Shown: in pieces, positions 35,785 to 46,800 of the stretch
Position numbering within the stretch: the first letter of the stretch is position 1
Layout: the number at the start of each line of letters is the position of its first letter
Origin: Terriglobia bacterium
Lineage (GTDB): Bacteria > Acidobacteriota > Terriglobia > Terriglobales > Acidobacteriaceae
DNA length: 64,000 nucleotides
Direction: 5' to 3'
Assembly (NCBI GenBank): GCA_020073465.1
Contig: JAIQFC010000010.1
Location: 171,254 to 235,253 of the forward strand
Position numbers and translations under genes: made by a program
Notes under the pieces: generated by a model
Database searches by the model: none
What the model was told of the DNA's origin: nothing
What the model saw: only the letters and a program-made list of their open reading frames with translations

Positions 35785-36055
35785 GGTGCCCTCCTGCTAA
35801 ATCATGTAATGTGGAAAAAGACATATACGGCCCTATAAACCACATCCATGCCGCCGCTCAGCATGCGATAGTGCGCAATGTTCTGGCCGAGCATCAGACT
35901 GAAATGTTAGGTGTAGAGGTACAGCAAGTCAATGGGAGAGGAGTTGGCGGATACTTGAGCGGATTGCTGGAGTAATAGCGCCATTACACCAACAACCCCC
36001 GCCCTGCTCAGGCCCCAGTCCCGTAGTTAGTGTAGACGCCTGTGTGCGACAGTTA

Positions 36056-37069
36056 TCAACAGGTCCCCTGGGAGATTGCCGGAAGTGGCTGCTTTGGTTC
36101 CAAAGTAATGATTACCTTTCCTCGAGCATGTCCTTGTTCCAGATACCGGATCGCCTCAGCGACCTCACTCAACCCGTAACGCCTGTCGATCACCGGCGTT
36201 ACCTTTCCGGCCGTCATGAGTTCGCCCATAGTGTTCAGATCCTCTTTGCTCGGTTTCGCCACGAAGAATGCGATCAGCTTCTGGCTCACGAACCATGACA
36301 ACACAAGCGCAGCGACCGAACGAGCGAGAGGGCCGATCATCCACACGTCAGTCGTTCCTCCGACGGGAATGTATATCCCGCCGGGATTTAAGACGCGCCT
36401 GCACGCTGACAACGAGTGGTTCCCAATGCAGTCGAGCATTACGTCGTAGCGCTGCCCACGTTTGGTGAAATCCTCCTGGGTGTAATCAATGACTTGATCT
36501 GCACCGATGGATCGGACCATCTCCACATTCCTTGTACTGCATACGGCGGTCACGTCTGCGCCGAACGACTTGGCGATCTGCACAGCGAACGTACCCACAC
36601 CTCCGGCCGCACCGTTAATCAAGACCTTCTGCTCCGGCTGAATGTGTCCCTTGTTGCGAAGACCCTGCAATGCGGTGAATGCCGCAATTGGTACAGCAGC
36701 CGCTTGCTCAAACGTAACGGTATTCGGTTTCATGACCAATACTGACTCAGAAACAGACACATACTCAGAAAAAGCCCCAACACACATGCCGAACACCTCG
36801 TCGCCTGGCTTGAACTGCGTTACGTTCCTGCCGACCGCTTCAACCTGGCCGGCCACATCGGCGCCCAGCCGTGTGGCTTTTGGCTTGCGCAGTCCGGCCA
36901 TCATGCGGACGAGGTAAGGCGTGCCTCTCATGAAGTGCCAGTCATATGGATTGACGGAAGCCGCTCGAACTTTTATCAGGACTTCATTGTCGCCAGCGGT
37001 CGGCTTTTCAATTTCTTCACACCTGAGAACGTCGGGCGAACCATAGCGGTGATAGACAATAGCTTTCAT
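36056..37069 (-). CDS. NAD(P)-dependent alcohol dehydrogenase / quinone oxidoreductase-like (MDR superfamily)
   Basis: 337 residues of the medium-chain dehydrogenase group. The GroES-like part opens MKAIVYHRYGSPDVLRCEEIEKPTAGDNEVLIKV and has SVNPYDWHFMRG. The Rossmann motif is INGAAGGVGTFAVQIAKSFGADVTAVCST. The catalytic and structural zinc cysteines are absent, so it is a zinc-free reductase that probably acts on enones or quinones. It lies downstream of the SDR-aminotransferase-reductase operon on the same strand with a 176-base gap, so its link to that operon is uncertain. Confidence 0.92.
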   Translation of the reverse strand: MKAIVYHRYGSPDVLRCEEIEKPTAGDNEVLIKVRAASVNPYDWHFMRGTPYLVRMMAGLRKPKATRLGADVAGQVEAVGRNVTQFKPGDEVFGMCVGAFSEYVSVSESVLVMKPNTVTFEQAAAVPIAAFTALQGLRNKGHIQPEQKVLINGAAGGVGTFAVQIAKSFGADVTAVCSTRNVEMVRSIGADQVIDYTQEDFTKRGQRYDVMLDCIGNHSLSACRRVLNPGGIYIPVGGTTDVWMIGPLARSVAALVLSWFVSQKLIAFFVAKPSKEDLNTMGELMTAGKVTPVIDRRYGLSEVAEAIRYLEQGHARGKVIITLEPKQPLPAISQGTC

Positions 37070-37245
37070 CAGAGCTTCCGATTTCAGGACTCCTGAAGGA
37101 TAGTCCCTCGAAGCATTTCGTCAATGCATAACTTCAAGCCTGTTTCGACGATGCGACGATTTGCGGAAGCGACGACGTCTACGAGATTTCCAACGAACTC
37201 GCTCGCGAAGAAGTGTCACCCATCTGCTACTAATTGAACAATGAA

Positions 37246-38034
37246 CTACCGGGCATTGGCGCGAGCGCGGCGCAAGCCCTCCATCACACCAACCTGGACG
37301 GCGCGCCGGTATCCGTCGGCATCCATGCCCGCCATGGTGGCGGCCGCAATCCCTCCGGGTGTGGCCGCTTCTGCAAGCATTGACTGGAGTGAGTGTTTGC
37401 CCTCTCGCCAGGAGCTGATGCTGTCCGCTAGCGCGTGTGCGCTCGCCAGCAGCGCGGTTTTGCGGTCGAGTCCGATGCGTGCTGCGACCGCCGCGAGAGT
37501 AGCGAGCGCATGAAGTCCGTGGCTTGGTGAGAACGTTACGGTGAAGGCATCGAACTTGTTCTCTCGGATCTCGACCACAAGTCCGAAGCTGGAGAAAAAG
37601 TCTCGGAGTCGTTTGCGGTCCCGAGACGACACTTCACGCGAAAAAGTTAGAGCCGTCAGCCCCCGTCCACTACGGCAGGCGGGGCTGGGCATGGCACGCC
37701 CCCACCGCACCGGAGTGCCGAGAACGGCCTTCAATCGGCGAAGCGGCACTCCCGCCGCCAGGCTGACCGCCAGCAGAGGCCGTTTGACGCCACGGAGGCT
37801 CCGCAGCAGTTCCCGAACCGAATCCGGCCTCACTGCGACAACCAGCAGATCGGCTTCCGCCACGGCTCGCTGCAGAACGGGCTCGATCGCCACTCCGTAG
37901 CTCTTCTTAAGCCTGCGCAATTTTGCGGGATTGCGATCATGTACCACAAGCCGTTCGTTGACCCTGCCGAGCCGGAGCCCGGCCAACATGGCGGAGGTGA
38001 TCCGCCCGCCCCCCAGAAACACAACCGTACTCAT
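37246..38034 (-). CDS. Pyrroline-5-carboxylate reductase-like protein
   Basis: 262 residues. NAD(P)-dependent reductase of the ProC family: N-terminal VVFLGGGRITSAMLAGL nucleotide-binding fold, AEADLLVVAVRPDSV, RAMPSPACRSGRGLTAL, which parallels the RxMPN segment of ProC, and a C-terminal dimerisation domain with LADSISSWREGKHSLQSMLAEAATPGGIAAATM, matching the family T-P-G-G-T motif. ProC usually reads RVMPNTPA; here it is RAMPSPAC, so the substrate may differ from pyrroline-5-carboxylate. The ATG at 38034 overlaps the stop of the aminotransferase gene (ATGA), showing translational coupling. Confidence 0.87.
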   Translation of the reverse strand: MSTVVFLGGGRITSAMLAGLRLGRVNERLVVHDRNPAKLRRLKKSYGVAIEPVLQRAVAEADLLVVAVRPDSVRELLRSLRGVKRPLLAVSLAAGVPLRRLKAVLGTPVRWGRAMPSPACRSGRGLTALTFSREVSSRDRKRLRDFFSSFGLVVEIRENKFDAFTVTFSPSHGLHALATLAAVAARIGLDRKTALLASAHALADSISSWREGKHSLQSMLAEAATPGGIAAATMAGMDADGYRRAVQVGVMEGLRRARANAR

Positions 38035-39371
38035 CTGATCTCCCCGCATACATCGTCAGCGGCGCGCAGGAGTTCCTCGACGTCGAGCGGCGCGTGGGCG
38101 GTGGAAATGATCCAGTGCAGACCGTTGGAGGGCGTCATGTAAATACCACGATCCAGTAGCGCATGGACAAAGCGGGAGTACTTGGCCGTGTCAGCATACT
38201 GGCAGTAATCGCGGTAGTCGTAAATGGCGTTGCGATTTGTGAAGTAGATCTGAAACATAGGGCCGAAGCCCTGCACAATGGCCGCGACCTTTCTCTTCCG
38301 GAAAACTTCGCTTAGACCACTGATGGCAGAATCGCCTACCGCGTGGATTTGCTTGTACACCGCACCCTCGTCTGACGAGAGCATGTCGAGATTTGTCGCA
38401 ATCACACGCATGGTGAGCCGGTGCCCATTGAAGGTTCCGTAGTGCAGCACCATTCCATCCCCCCAGCGCAAACGATCAAGAATGGCCCTTGGCCCAGCCA
38501 CCGCGCCGATCGGAAATCCGGCCCCGAGCGCCTTCCCAAACGTACTGAGGTCAGGCTTCACGCCGTAATACTGCTGGCATCCACCCGGAGCGTAACGGAA
38601 ACCTGTCACGACCTCATCGAGTATGAAAAGCGCCCCGTACTGATGCGCAAGATCGCAAAGTTTCTGCAGGTAACCTTCGCGCGGGAGGATGCAGCCCATG
38701 TTGGCCATGATCGGTTCTGTGATTATGGCCGCGAGTTCGTGTCCGTGCTGCCGAAGGATGTTCTCGATCGCTTCGACATCGTTCCATGGCGCCAAGACGA
38801 CGTCGTCAAACACCGACGAAGGAATACCCTCAGAGTCGGGAAAGCGCGTCGGATTCTCCTTCGGTCCTAGCTGATTGGCGGGATGGCTGTGCCCATTCAG
38901 GCAGTATGGGTCGTACCAGCCGTGGTAATGGCCCTCAAACTTGAGAAGTTTGGTCCGCCCGGTGTGGGCGCGTGCCAGGCGCAACGCCAGCATCGTTGCT
39001 TCGCTCCCACTGTTGGTGAATCGCACTGTTTCGGCGGTGGGCACCATGTGCCGGAGACGCTCGGCAGCTTCCGTCTCCGCGGATGTAGCCGCTGCGAAAT
39101 GTGACCCATCGGCGATCGTCTGTGAAACAACCTCCACGATTTTCGGATGCGCGTGTCCCTGGATCAATGCGCCGAACGACATCATGAAATCCACGTACTC
39201 GTTCCCGTCAAGATCCCAGACACGCGATCCGCGGCCGCGCTCCAGCACGATCGGGCCGTGCAAGTACACCGCCGACCCGCGGGAAGGGGAGTTAACGCCT
39301 TCAACCAGCGACTGTTGAGCGCGCGCATACCATTCGCACGAACGTTGCCGGTTATCCGTTCTCACGAGCAT
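38031..39371 (-). CDS. Glutamate-1-semialdehyde aminomutase-like class III aminotransferase
   Basis: 446 residues from the ATG at 39371, with GAGGGG upstream. PLP enzyme of the class III group: VNSPSRGSAVYLHGP, the phosphate-binding FTNSGSEATMLALRLARAHTG, ALFILDEVVTGFRYAPGG and the PLP-lysine motif STFGKALGAGFPIGAVAG. The closest relatives by pattern are GSA aminomutases and related 2,1- or 2,3-aminomutases. Genuine HemL has a close but different N-terminus and usually sits with heme genes; here it is coupled to a ProC-like reductase and an SDR, so a dedicated amino-ketone pathway is more likely. Confidence 0.88.
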   Translation of the reverse strand: MLVRTDNRQRSCEWYARAQQSLVEGVNSPSRGSAVYLHGPIVLERGRGSRVWDLDGNEYVDFMMSFGALIQGHAHPKIVEVVSQTIADGSHFAAATSAETEAAERLRHMVPTAETVRFTNSGSEATMLALRLARAHTGRTKLLKFEGHYHGWYDPYCLNGHSHPANQLGPKENPTRFPDSEGIPSSVFDDVVLAPWNDVEAIENILRQHGHELAAIITEPIMANMGCILPREGYLQKLCDLAHQYGALFILDEVVTGFRYAPGGCQQYYGVKPDLSTFGKALGAGFPIGAVAGPRAILDRLRWGDGMVLHYGTFNGHRLTMRVIATNLDMLSSDEGAVYKQIHAVGDSAISGLSEVFRKRKVAAIVQGFGPMFQIYFTNRNAIYDYRDYCQYADTAKYSRFVHALLDRGIYMTPSNGLHWIISTAHAPLDVEELLRAADDVCGEIR

Positions 39372-39424
39372 ACTCAATCCCCTCTAACGAACGAATCAGC
39401 AGAAGCGAAGACACAGGGAGCGGA

Positions 39425-40195
39425 TCAGACCGATCCGGCCAGCCCGCCTCCGTCTATAACCAGGGCAGTCCCTGTCACAAACGAAGAGGCATCGCTGGCT
39501 AGGTAGAGCACGGCCTGGGCGATCTCCTCTGGCGATCCCACTCGGCCCAGCGGTCGCTTTGCAGCGTCGGAGAGAAAACGATTGCTGGCCTCTCCAAGTT
39601 GCTGAGCTTCGTTACGCAGCATGCCGGTATCGGTGTCGCCCGGGCAGACACAATTCACGCGAATGTTCTGCGGTCCGTGATCCACCGCCATGGCCTTGGT
39701 CAGCAGCACGACCGCCCCTTTGGAAGCGCAATATACCGCAGCCTTCGCGCCGCCTGCCAACCCCCATCCCGACGCAGTATTGATAATAGAACCGTGGCCC
39801 TGCTTCTGCATTTGCGGAATCACCTCGCGCGACAGAAGATAGATGGCCTTTACATTGACTGCCATCACTTGATCCCAATCCTCTTCGCTCAGGTCGAGGA
39901 TAGTGGCGCGCCGAATGATGCCCGCGTTGTTGCATAGGATATCAATCGTCCCGAACTGGCCAATCGTGCGCTGCGCGACGCGCTTGCAATCCTCCGCCCG
40001 CGTCACATCCACCGGTTCGAAGATGGCGCATCCGCCGGCTTGTGTGATTTCGGCAACGACGGACCGTCCAGCCTCGACATTCATATCGGCAATGGCTACC
40101 GCCGCACCTTCGCGGGCCAGTAAGAGAGCGGTGGCGCGCCCAATGCCCGCGGCGCCGCCCGTGATAAGAGCCACCTTCCCCGAAAGCGTGTTCAT
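39425..40195 (-). CDS. Short-chain dehydrogenase/reductase
   Basis: 256 residues, classical SDR. NAD(P)-binding TGGAAGIGRA (residues 12-21), ADMN at the end of strand 2 suggesting NAD preference, NNAGI, the catalytic Ser in INTASGWG, and YCASKGAV with Tyr and Lys. The C-terminal VTGTALVIDGGGLAGSV is typical. It is the first gene of a tight minus-strand operon; the aminotransferase gene starts 53 bases after its stop. Confidence 0.94.
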   Translation of the reverse strand: MNTLSGKVALITGGAAGIGRATALLLAREGAAVAIADMNVEAGRSVVAEITQAGGCAIFEPVDVTRAEDCKRVAQRTIGQFGTIDILCNNAGIIRRATILDLSEEDWDQVMAVNVKAIYLLSREVIPQMQKQGHGSIINTASGWGLAGGAKAAVYCASKGAVVLLTKAMAVDHGPQNIRVNCVCPGDTDTGMLRNEAQQLGEASNRFLSDAAKRPLGRVGSPEEIAQAVLYLASDASSFVTGTALVIDGGGLAGSV

Positions 40196-40455
40196 CGTTG
40201 CTCTCCGTGTACGCTTGGTGCAGCAGAAGTTCCGGGTTTGGATTCAGGCAGGATCTTAACCGACTCAGCATCTCCGCCGCCGGGAACTTTATCCGAAATC
40301 TGCGATGTTTCACAGGAGCCAGCAACTGGTGACATCGCGACGAGACCCGTCGCACAATGCCGTGGTGCCAGACTCCCCGACTCCAGCACAAACACTCGCA
40401 ACACAAAGGTGCAACTTGTCGGTCAGAGGAGCTACGTCCTTACTGTCGTCCTTGC

Positions 40456-43400
40456 CTAGTGGGACGGCCGGGAGGATATCAAGTTATTCGTAACGTGCTT
40501 GAGCTGCATCCGCTGCCGAGTGGGTTCAGCCGCGTCTGCCCTCCTGGCGGACCGATGCTGCCGATCATGTGCAGCGTTCGTCGGGTATCCTGGGAACACC
40601 GCCATTCTGACAGTTGTTGCTGCGTTCACGTATGGCAATGGGGGCGGCTCCGGGACGGAAGTTAGGTCGATTACTGCAATTCCTGTTCCAGCTTGACCGG
40701 TAATCGCTACCAGGACATTGTCTTGCCCGTCCGCAACGAGCGCGTCGTAGTTTGCGGAGAGAGCGATGGGGAGGGAGATCCGCGTCAGCAGATTGCCCCG
40801 CTTCCCATCAATCACATCGATGGCATTCTCCAGCGGCGAAAAAAGAAGATTCCCATCGGGACTCATCTTTTCCCCAAACACTGCGAAGACATTCCAGACC
40901 TCCCGCTCGGCATAGGCAATGTACGACTCCGGGTTAAGGTTGGTATCGGAAAGAAACTCGCTCGCAGACATCGATGTGCCATTGCTCGAAAGGGTCATCT
41001 CGTAGTCCCCCGAGAGGAGCATGAGGGGGTTGTAGTACGGGGTGTCTGTAGCTGTGTCCAGGGTCAGGGGCAGACCCCCATCGTTGATGTAGACGCGGGT
41101 ATTGTCTTGAGAGAGCAGAACACGAGCATAGGCGTCGGCGCTAAGAGCCCCTGCCTGGAGCCACTGGTAGTCAATGACGTTGCCAGTATTAGTGTCGAGC
41201 TTGTGAAGAGCCCAACCACCAGTCGTATCAATATAGAAGCTCGAGTAATAGACGATTCCGGAATCGGTGATGGCCAGCGAGGAAGGCTGTTCGCCCTGAT
41301 CCATACCGATATTCGGAAGAACAAACGTCTTGATGCTGGAAGGGGAATTGGGATCGAGCAAGTAAACTGAACGAGCGCCGGCATCAGCGATCGCCAGCTT
41401 GCTACCATCCGGGGAAAGGGCAATGCCCCACAAGCGGGAAGCATTCGCGATCGGAATCGAAGAAAGCCATTGACTTTGGCTGCGTGAAAATACACGCACT
41501 TGCGCTTGATCGGTAAAGTAGTACACGTCGCGATGGCTGTCGTAGATCCCTTGGGCGAGAGCTGCTCCGTTCAGCGAAAACTGCTGGATCGCCGGAAGAT
41601 ACGTGAACGCGTTTTTCGCTGTATAAGATCCCTCCGGATTTGAAACCGTGATGTCCGCTCGAGATCCCGCAGTCCCCGGCGGTACAGTTACCTCAATACC
41701 CTCGATGGGAAATGGATAATAAGGGTCCAGTTGGGCAGTGGCCAGAGTCGGCAAGTACTGAAGGATGGTTGCGGGCTGGCCGCCAATCGAGACTTGAAGG
41801 CCTGGCGCCTGCTGACCTTGACCGAATGAGCCGAACCCGTAGCCGTAAATAGTTGCCGTCCCGCCTCCTTCGGCAGTGGACGAGTTGGGTGTCGCCTCGA
41901 TGATCCATGGTCCGTAGCTGAAAGCCTCCGGGGATAGTTCAATCGCGCCATCAGTTGCAGTTACGCCAACGTCAACTGGGCCAGGATTCCCGGGAGGGCT
42001 GTCAACGTGAACACCAAGACTGTCGACCGTAGCACCCTCGGCAAGTCCTGTTCCGAAGAAGATCTGACTTAGTCTGCTGGCGCTAACGTCACTAATAACG
42101 AGAGTTTGAGTTCCGCCCGTTGGGGGACCAGATGTCGGCTGTACAGATGGGTTCGGTACTTGCAGGCCGGGAGCGCTCGAAAGGAGGGTGCCACCCTCCA
42201 GAAAGCTGACCCCATTGCCGATGACGCCCGCGATCAGGCCTGTCTCATCGGCAACTTGAGGTGTTGTCCATGATTCGAGGTCCTTTGTCGTAAACGCGGC
42301 GAGCCACCCCTTCTGGGCGTGAGTCCTCCAGTCATAAGCGAGAGCCACGCTCCCAAATATCGGAATCGCAAACAGCGTGTTGCCGTCAAAGCTCAGAACG
42401 TACCGGTAGAATCCTGTGCCGTCCCCTACCTGGAAGTGATCGGTCAAGAAAAGGCCCTGCGCGTCGAAGATGTCGACGGTTGCGCCGCTGGCAAGGATCA
42501 CAGCATTACCATTGGGAGGGATTAGGGCTGGGGGTAAGAAGCCTCCGAGAGGCATGGCCCGGTAAGTGACCGTATCTGGATCCACCAGACACAACGTTCC
42601 GTCGCTGTCGGCACTCGAGATCAACACTTTCGTGCGCGGCGCATTCAGCGTCATTTCCGCAATGGCTCCCAACTGGTCGCAGATGATCGGATCTCCTGGA
42701 TCGGTGCCACGCAAGACAGTCGCCGAGTTGTCTGCCGGGTTCCACACTTCCAAACTCGCATAGCCATCGACGAAAGGAATCCCACCGGTTCCTCCCAACA
42801 GAACGAGCCGGCCATCCGCCAACACCCGGACCTCATAGGCCTGGAAACCAGTCGGGCCGATCTGAACCGACGGGATGCGCTTGGTTACCGCCATTGCCAC
42901 TGGATCGATCGCATACAGATCCCCCAGCAGCGTCCCGACATAGATCGTTGAATGATCCGGAGTCTCGTCAGAAACCCAAGGCCCCGGAATCGGGATCTGG
43001 GCAATTTGCAGCTCACTGCCCGCGTCAAATACGTCGATCCGGTTCAGAGCAGAGTTGTTGGCAAAAAACCGTCTCGTTCCCGGGTCGTAAATGATCCATT
43101 GCTGAGGAAAGAAGTTCAGGAAGCCATAGCTCCACTGGGCGTCCGTGCGCAGATAGCGCGTGCGGAAGGGAGGATGCATCCCTGATGCCAGGCTATCTAC
43201 TCCCAGAGCCAAATGGCTGGTATGGTTTAACGCACCGGACGCACCGGCAATCGACAATGTTGAGTTCCCGGGAACAGCGTTTGCTGCAGCGGTCAGGGTA
43301 ACGGTCTGTTGGCCCGCGGCGGAGAGAGTGAAAGTAGCTGGTGTTGCAGTCACACCAACTGGCGCCCCGCTGATGCTGATGTTCACTTGCGCACTAAACC

Positions 43401-43611
43401 CGTTGATTACAGCAACCGTTACCTGCACGGAAGCAGAAGAACCTTGACCGAGAGAAACGGTATTAGGTTGGACCGAAACAGAAAAATCAGCTGGGTTGCC
43501 ACCGCTACCTCCACCCGGTGAGCTTGATCCGCCTCCCCCGCAGCCCAATAGGGCAGCTAGAGTTATGAACCCTGTCAAGTAAGAAAGGAAATGGATAAAG
43601 CGACGTTTCAT
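40456..43611 (-). CDS. Giant secreted lipoprotein with IPT/TIG-like and YVTN-type beta-propeller repeats
   Basis: 1051 residues from the ATG at 43611; a TTG start 60 bases upstream would hide the signal. The signal ends LAALLGCGGGG, a lipobox with a Gly/Ser-rich linker. Next is a beta-sandwich (FSVSVQPNTVSLGQGSSASVQV...GNSTLSIAGASG), then propeller-like repeats (VLADGRLVLLGGTGG; NGNAVILASGATVDIFDAQG), IPT/TIG-like folds (ATPNSSTAEGGGTATIYGYGFGSFG) and more propeller blades (ALSPDGSKLAIADAGARSVYLLDPNS). The last 60 or so residues are Arg/His-rich and unlike the rest, perhaps a frameshifted tail. It is divergent from the FG-GAP protein. Confidence 0.83.
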   Translation of the reverse strand: MKRRFIHFLSYLTGFITLAALLGCGGGGSSSPGGGSGGNPADFSVSVQPNTVSLGQGSSASVQVTVAVINGFSAQVNISISGAPVGVTATPATFTLSAAGQQTVTLTAAANAVPGNSTLSIAGASGALNHTSHLALGVDSLASGMHPPFRTRYLRTDAQWSYGFLNFFPQQWIIYDPGTRRFFANNSALNRIDVFDAGSELQIAQIPIPGPWVSDETPDHSTIYVGTLLGDLYAIDPVAMAVTKRIPSVQIGPTGFQAYEVRVLADGRLVLLGGTGGIPFVDGYASLEVWNPADNSATVLRGTDPGDPIICDQLGAIAEMTLNAPRTKVLISSADSDGTLCLVDPDTVTYRAMPLGGFLPPALIPPNGNAVILASGATVDIFDAQGLFLTDHFQVGDGTGFYRYVLSFDGNTLFAIPIFGSVALAYDWRTHAQKGWLAAFTTKDLESWTTPQVADETGLIAGVIGNGVSFLEGGTLLSSAPGLQVPNPSVQPTSGPPTGGTQTLVISDVSASRLSQIFFGTGLAEGATVDSLGVHVDSPPGNPGPVDVGVTATDGAIELSPEAFSYGPWIIEATPNSSTAEGGGTATIYGYGFGSFGQGQQAPGLQVSIGGQPATILQYLPTLATAQLDPYYPFPIEGIEVTVPPGTAGSRADITVSNPEGSYTAKNAFTYLPAIQQFSLNGAALAQGIYDSHRDVYYFTDQAQVRVFSRSQSQWLSSIPIANASRLWGIALSPDGSKLAIADAGARSVYLLDPNSPSSIKTFVLPNIGMDQGEQPSSLAITDSGIVYYSSFYIDTTGGWALHKLDTNTGNVIDYQWLQAGALSADAYARVLLSQDNTRVYINDGGLPLTLDTATDTPYYNPLMLLSGDYEMTLSSNGTSMSASEFLSDTNLNPESYIAYAEREVWNVFAVFGEKMSPDGNLLFSPLENAIDVIDGKRGNLLTRISLPIALSANYDALVADGQDNVLVAITGQAGTGIAVIDLTSVPEPPPLPYVNAATTVRMAVFPGYPTNAAHDRQHRSARRADAAEPTRQRMQLKHVTNNLISSRPSH

Positions 43612-43836
43612 GGCGACGAGGCTCAGCTGGACGAAGTTGGTTTTCGCCAGACGGGACAGGAGAGTATGCAATTTAAGTCTCCGACCGTCAATACCTAAGT
43701 CACAGTGTTAGATGGCTTAGACCGCCTGCTAACGCGACGATCGGGAAGCCTGGAATCTTCCAAGAATATCTTCTCCACTGTCTCGGGACCGTGATATTGT
43801 ATTGCGTTTTATTGGCTATCTTGTCCCAATGCGTCC

Positions 43837-46800
43837 ATGCAGCGAGTAGCAAATCTCCGTCGTCTGTATCTGGTTTTTGGTTTCCTGCTTTTTCTTCACT
43901 GCAATCTCGCGGGGGAAACTTTCAAAAACCCCCTTCTTGTTCTCACCGGGTCAAATCCAGTCGACGTTAGTGAGGGAGACTTCAACGGGGACGGTAATCC
44001 CGATCTTGCTTACATGGATGGCAGTGGGCTGCACATTTTGCTGGGAAATGGTGATGGCACGTTCGCGCACGGACAGAACCTGTCTCTCCTGCAGGGTATG
44101 GGAGGCACTATTACGGTCGCCGACGTCAATAAAGATGGCAGGCTGGACCTGCTCCTTGGAAGTAGTAATCCACAGGTGCAGATTGGCGTATGGCTGGGAA
44201 AAGGTGACGGGACCTTCGGCTCCATCATTGTGACCACGGTCTCACTGAATCTCAACCTCTATGCGACAACCCTTTCCCGCTTTGGTGTTGCCGACCTTGA
44301 TGGCGACGGAGCTTCTGATCTGATTGTTGGGGATAGTCTTAACAATCAGCTCTATATCCTGCATGGGAACAATTCCGGATCGTTCACTCTCGGAGCCGTA
44401 ATTCCGGACGGTAGCTCTCCGGCTGAGGTCTTCACCGGCGACTTCAACGGGGATGGGTATGAGGACTTTCTCGTGCATGGGTGGCTGGGAGCCGACGTGA
44501 AGGTCTATCTGGGCAACGGCGATGGTACCTTTCAGAGCGGAGTGGTCTACGGAGGTGGAGCAGTACTGGATGCCGCCTTCTCCAGCGTTGTACTTGCTGA
44601 CATGGACGGCGATGGTCACGCAGACATGGTCGTCGGCACTCATGCGAACACGATTGAGATCCTGCATGGCAATGCCGATGGGACATTCGCTACAACCTCT
44701 TCGGGGGGTGCCACTCTCAACTCCTCTACGACCGTTATTGGCGTTGCCGACTTCAACTTGGATGGCGTGGAGGACATCGCAATCTCCAATGGCAGCGGCC
44801 TCAGCATTCTTCTGGGCATCGGGAATTTGAGTTACGCGCCGGCGGTGCCATACGGTTTTGGGATATCCGCGGCTTCCTCTGCGCTGGCAGACTTCAACCA
44901 GGATGGACACGTTGACGTTGCGCTCGCAACCCAGGGCGGAATCGTCTTGCTGCTGGCCAAGGCTGATGGCACGTTGCAGTCATTTGACGTCTATGATGTA
45001 GGTCAAACAGCGGCATCGATTACCTCCACGGACTTTAATGGTGATCATATCCCGGATATCGCAGTTGCACAGTTGGGCGACGGGCCAGGCATCCTCATTG
45101 GCAAAGCAGATGGAACATTCAACCTGCAAGCTACCAGTCCGATCTCTGGGGGTACAGGAACCATAGTGCGGACTGGGGACTTCAATGGAGACGGAAAAGC
45201 AGACCTGTATTTCACCGCCAACAACTCGTCCGGTGTCGTCTTGTTTGGAAATGGCAACGGCACCTTCGGCCCTCCGGTGGATCTTACCGGGTTCCAACAG
45301 GCAGGCTTTGTCGCAGCCGCGGTCGCTGATTTCAACAATGACGGCCGCAGCGACTTGGTGAGCCTCAATTACGAGTCTTTCGATGTACTTCTTGGACAGT
45401 CGAACAAAACTTTCAAGCTCTTGACGAGCACTCTTTACGGTCTGCAGTCGTCTGTCGCACCTGCCATTGGGGATTTCAACAAAGACGGGCATGTCGACAT
45501 GATCACGGCCGGAGTCACAACCATCCAGGTGCTCTTGGGTGAAGGAGATGGGACGTTCACCATGGGCCGCATGATCAATACCCAGCTTCCTGGCTACAAC
45601 AGTCTCTGTGGACCAACATCCATGGCAACGGCAGACCTGGACGGAGACGGCAAACTCGACCTGGTTGTTCCCATAAGCTGCACCAACGTGGCAGAGATCT
45701 TTTACGGGAATGGCGATGGAAGCTTTGAAGATCCGGCGGTACTCCAGTTAGAGCAGGGGTACAACCAGGTTTCGATCGCAGATTTGAACGGTGACCACTT
45801 GCCCGACCTGATTTTCTCCAATCAGGCTCTCATATCTATCGTCCACAACGCCGGCAACCGCACGTATTCCGGGGAGACACACTACCTGGCGGGGACCGTC
45901 GGCAATATCGTAATACAGGACTTTAATGGCGACGGATTTCCGGATATCGCTGTTGCCAGTTCAGGGAGTACGGTGGCGGTCCTGCTGAGTGAAGCGAAAG
46001 GAAATCTTACCACCGGTACACTCACGATCCAGCCAGAGCCCTCAACCTATACCAAGTCCTTTTCCATGACTTTGAACCTTGCACCTTTCAAAGCTGGGTC
46101 TGGCACTCCGACCGGCACGGTGACATTTTCGATCGACGGCAACCCGGTCGGCACGGTTCCCCTGAGCGGGGCCACGGCAGCCCTCACGTACAGGTCTTCG
46201 TCCCTGGGAGTTGGATCCCACACAATATCAGCCGCGTACAACGGTGACCTGAACTTCGTTCCCAGCTACTTCAGTGCTCAGCACCAGGTGATACCGATTT
46301 TGTATTCGACCAGCATTACGCTCACGGCACACCCAACCCCGGTTCTCGCCGGTCAAACAGTCTCGTTTCACGCTACCGTTAGTTCAGCGGGACAAGTACC
46401 GTACGGCACCGTCAGCTTTCTGGATGGAACCACTACCATCGGCACCGTGACACTCGATGACAATTCAATCGCTGTGTTCGACACGGCGTTGCTGGCTCCT
46501 GGGAAACACAGTGTCAAGGCGAACTATCTTGGCAACATGAACTTTGCAGTGGCGACTTCTTCAGCGGTCAACGTTGTTGTTAATGTGAACGCGACGACTA
46601 CAACCTTGACGGCCAAGCCGACCACAGTTGCCGTGGGGACGCCAGTGCTGCTAACGGGAGCGGTTGCGTCATCAACGGCGACACCAACTGGATCAGTTGT
46701 TTTCTATGATGGCGGCACCTTGCTACAAAACATATCCCTCGACAGCAACGGTGTTGCGGTCTACGCAGTAACATTCTCGACCGCCGGTGCGCATGTTGTT

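Noticed and set aside
38031..39371. Calling the aminotransferase HemL and assigning heme synthesis
   Set aside because: The context (SDR and ProC-like genes, no heme genes) does not support it, so only the family is given.
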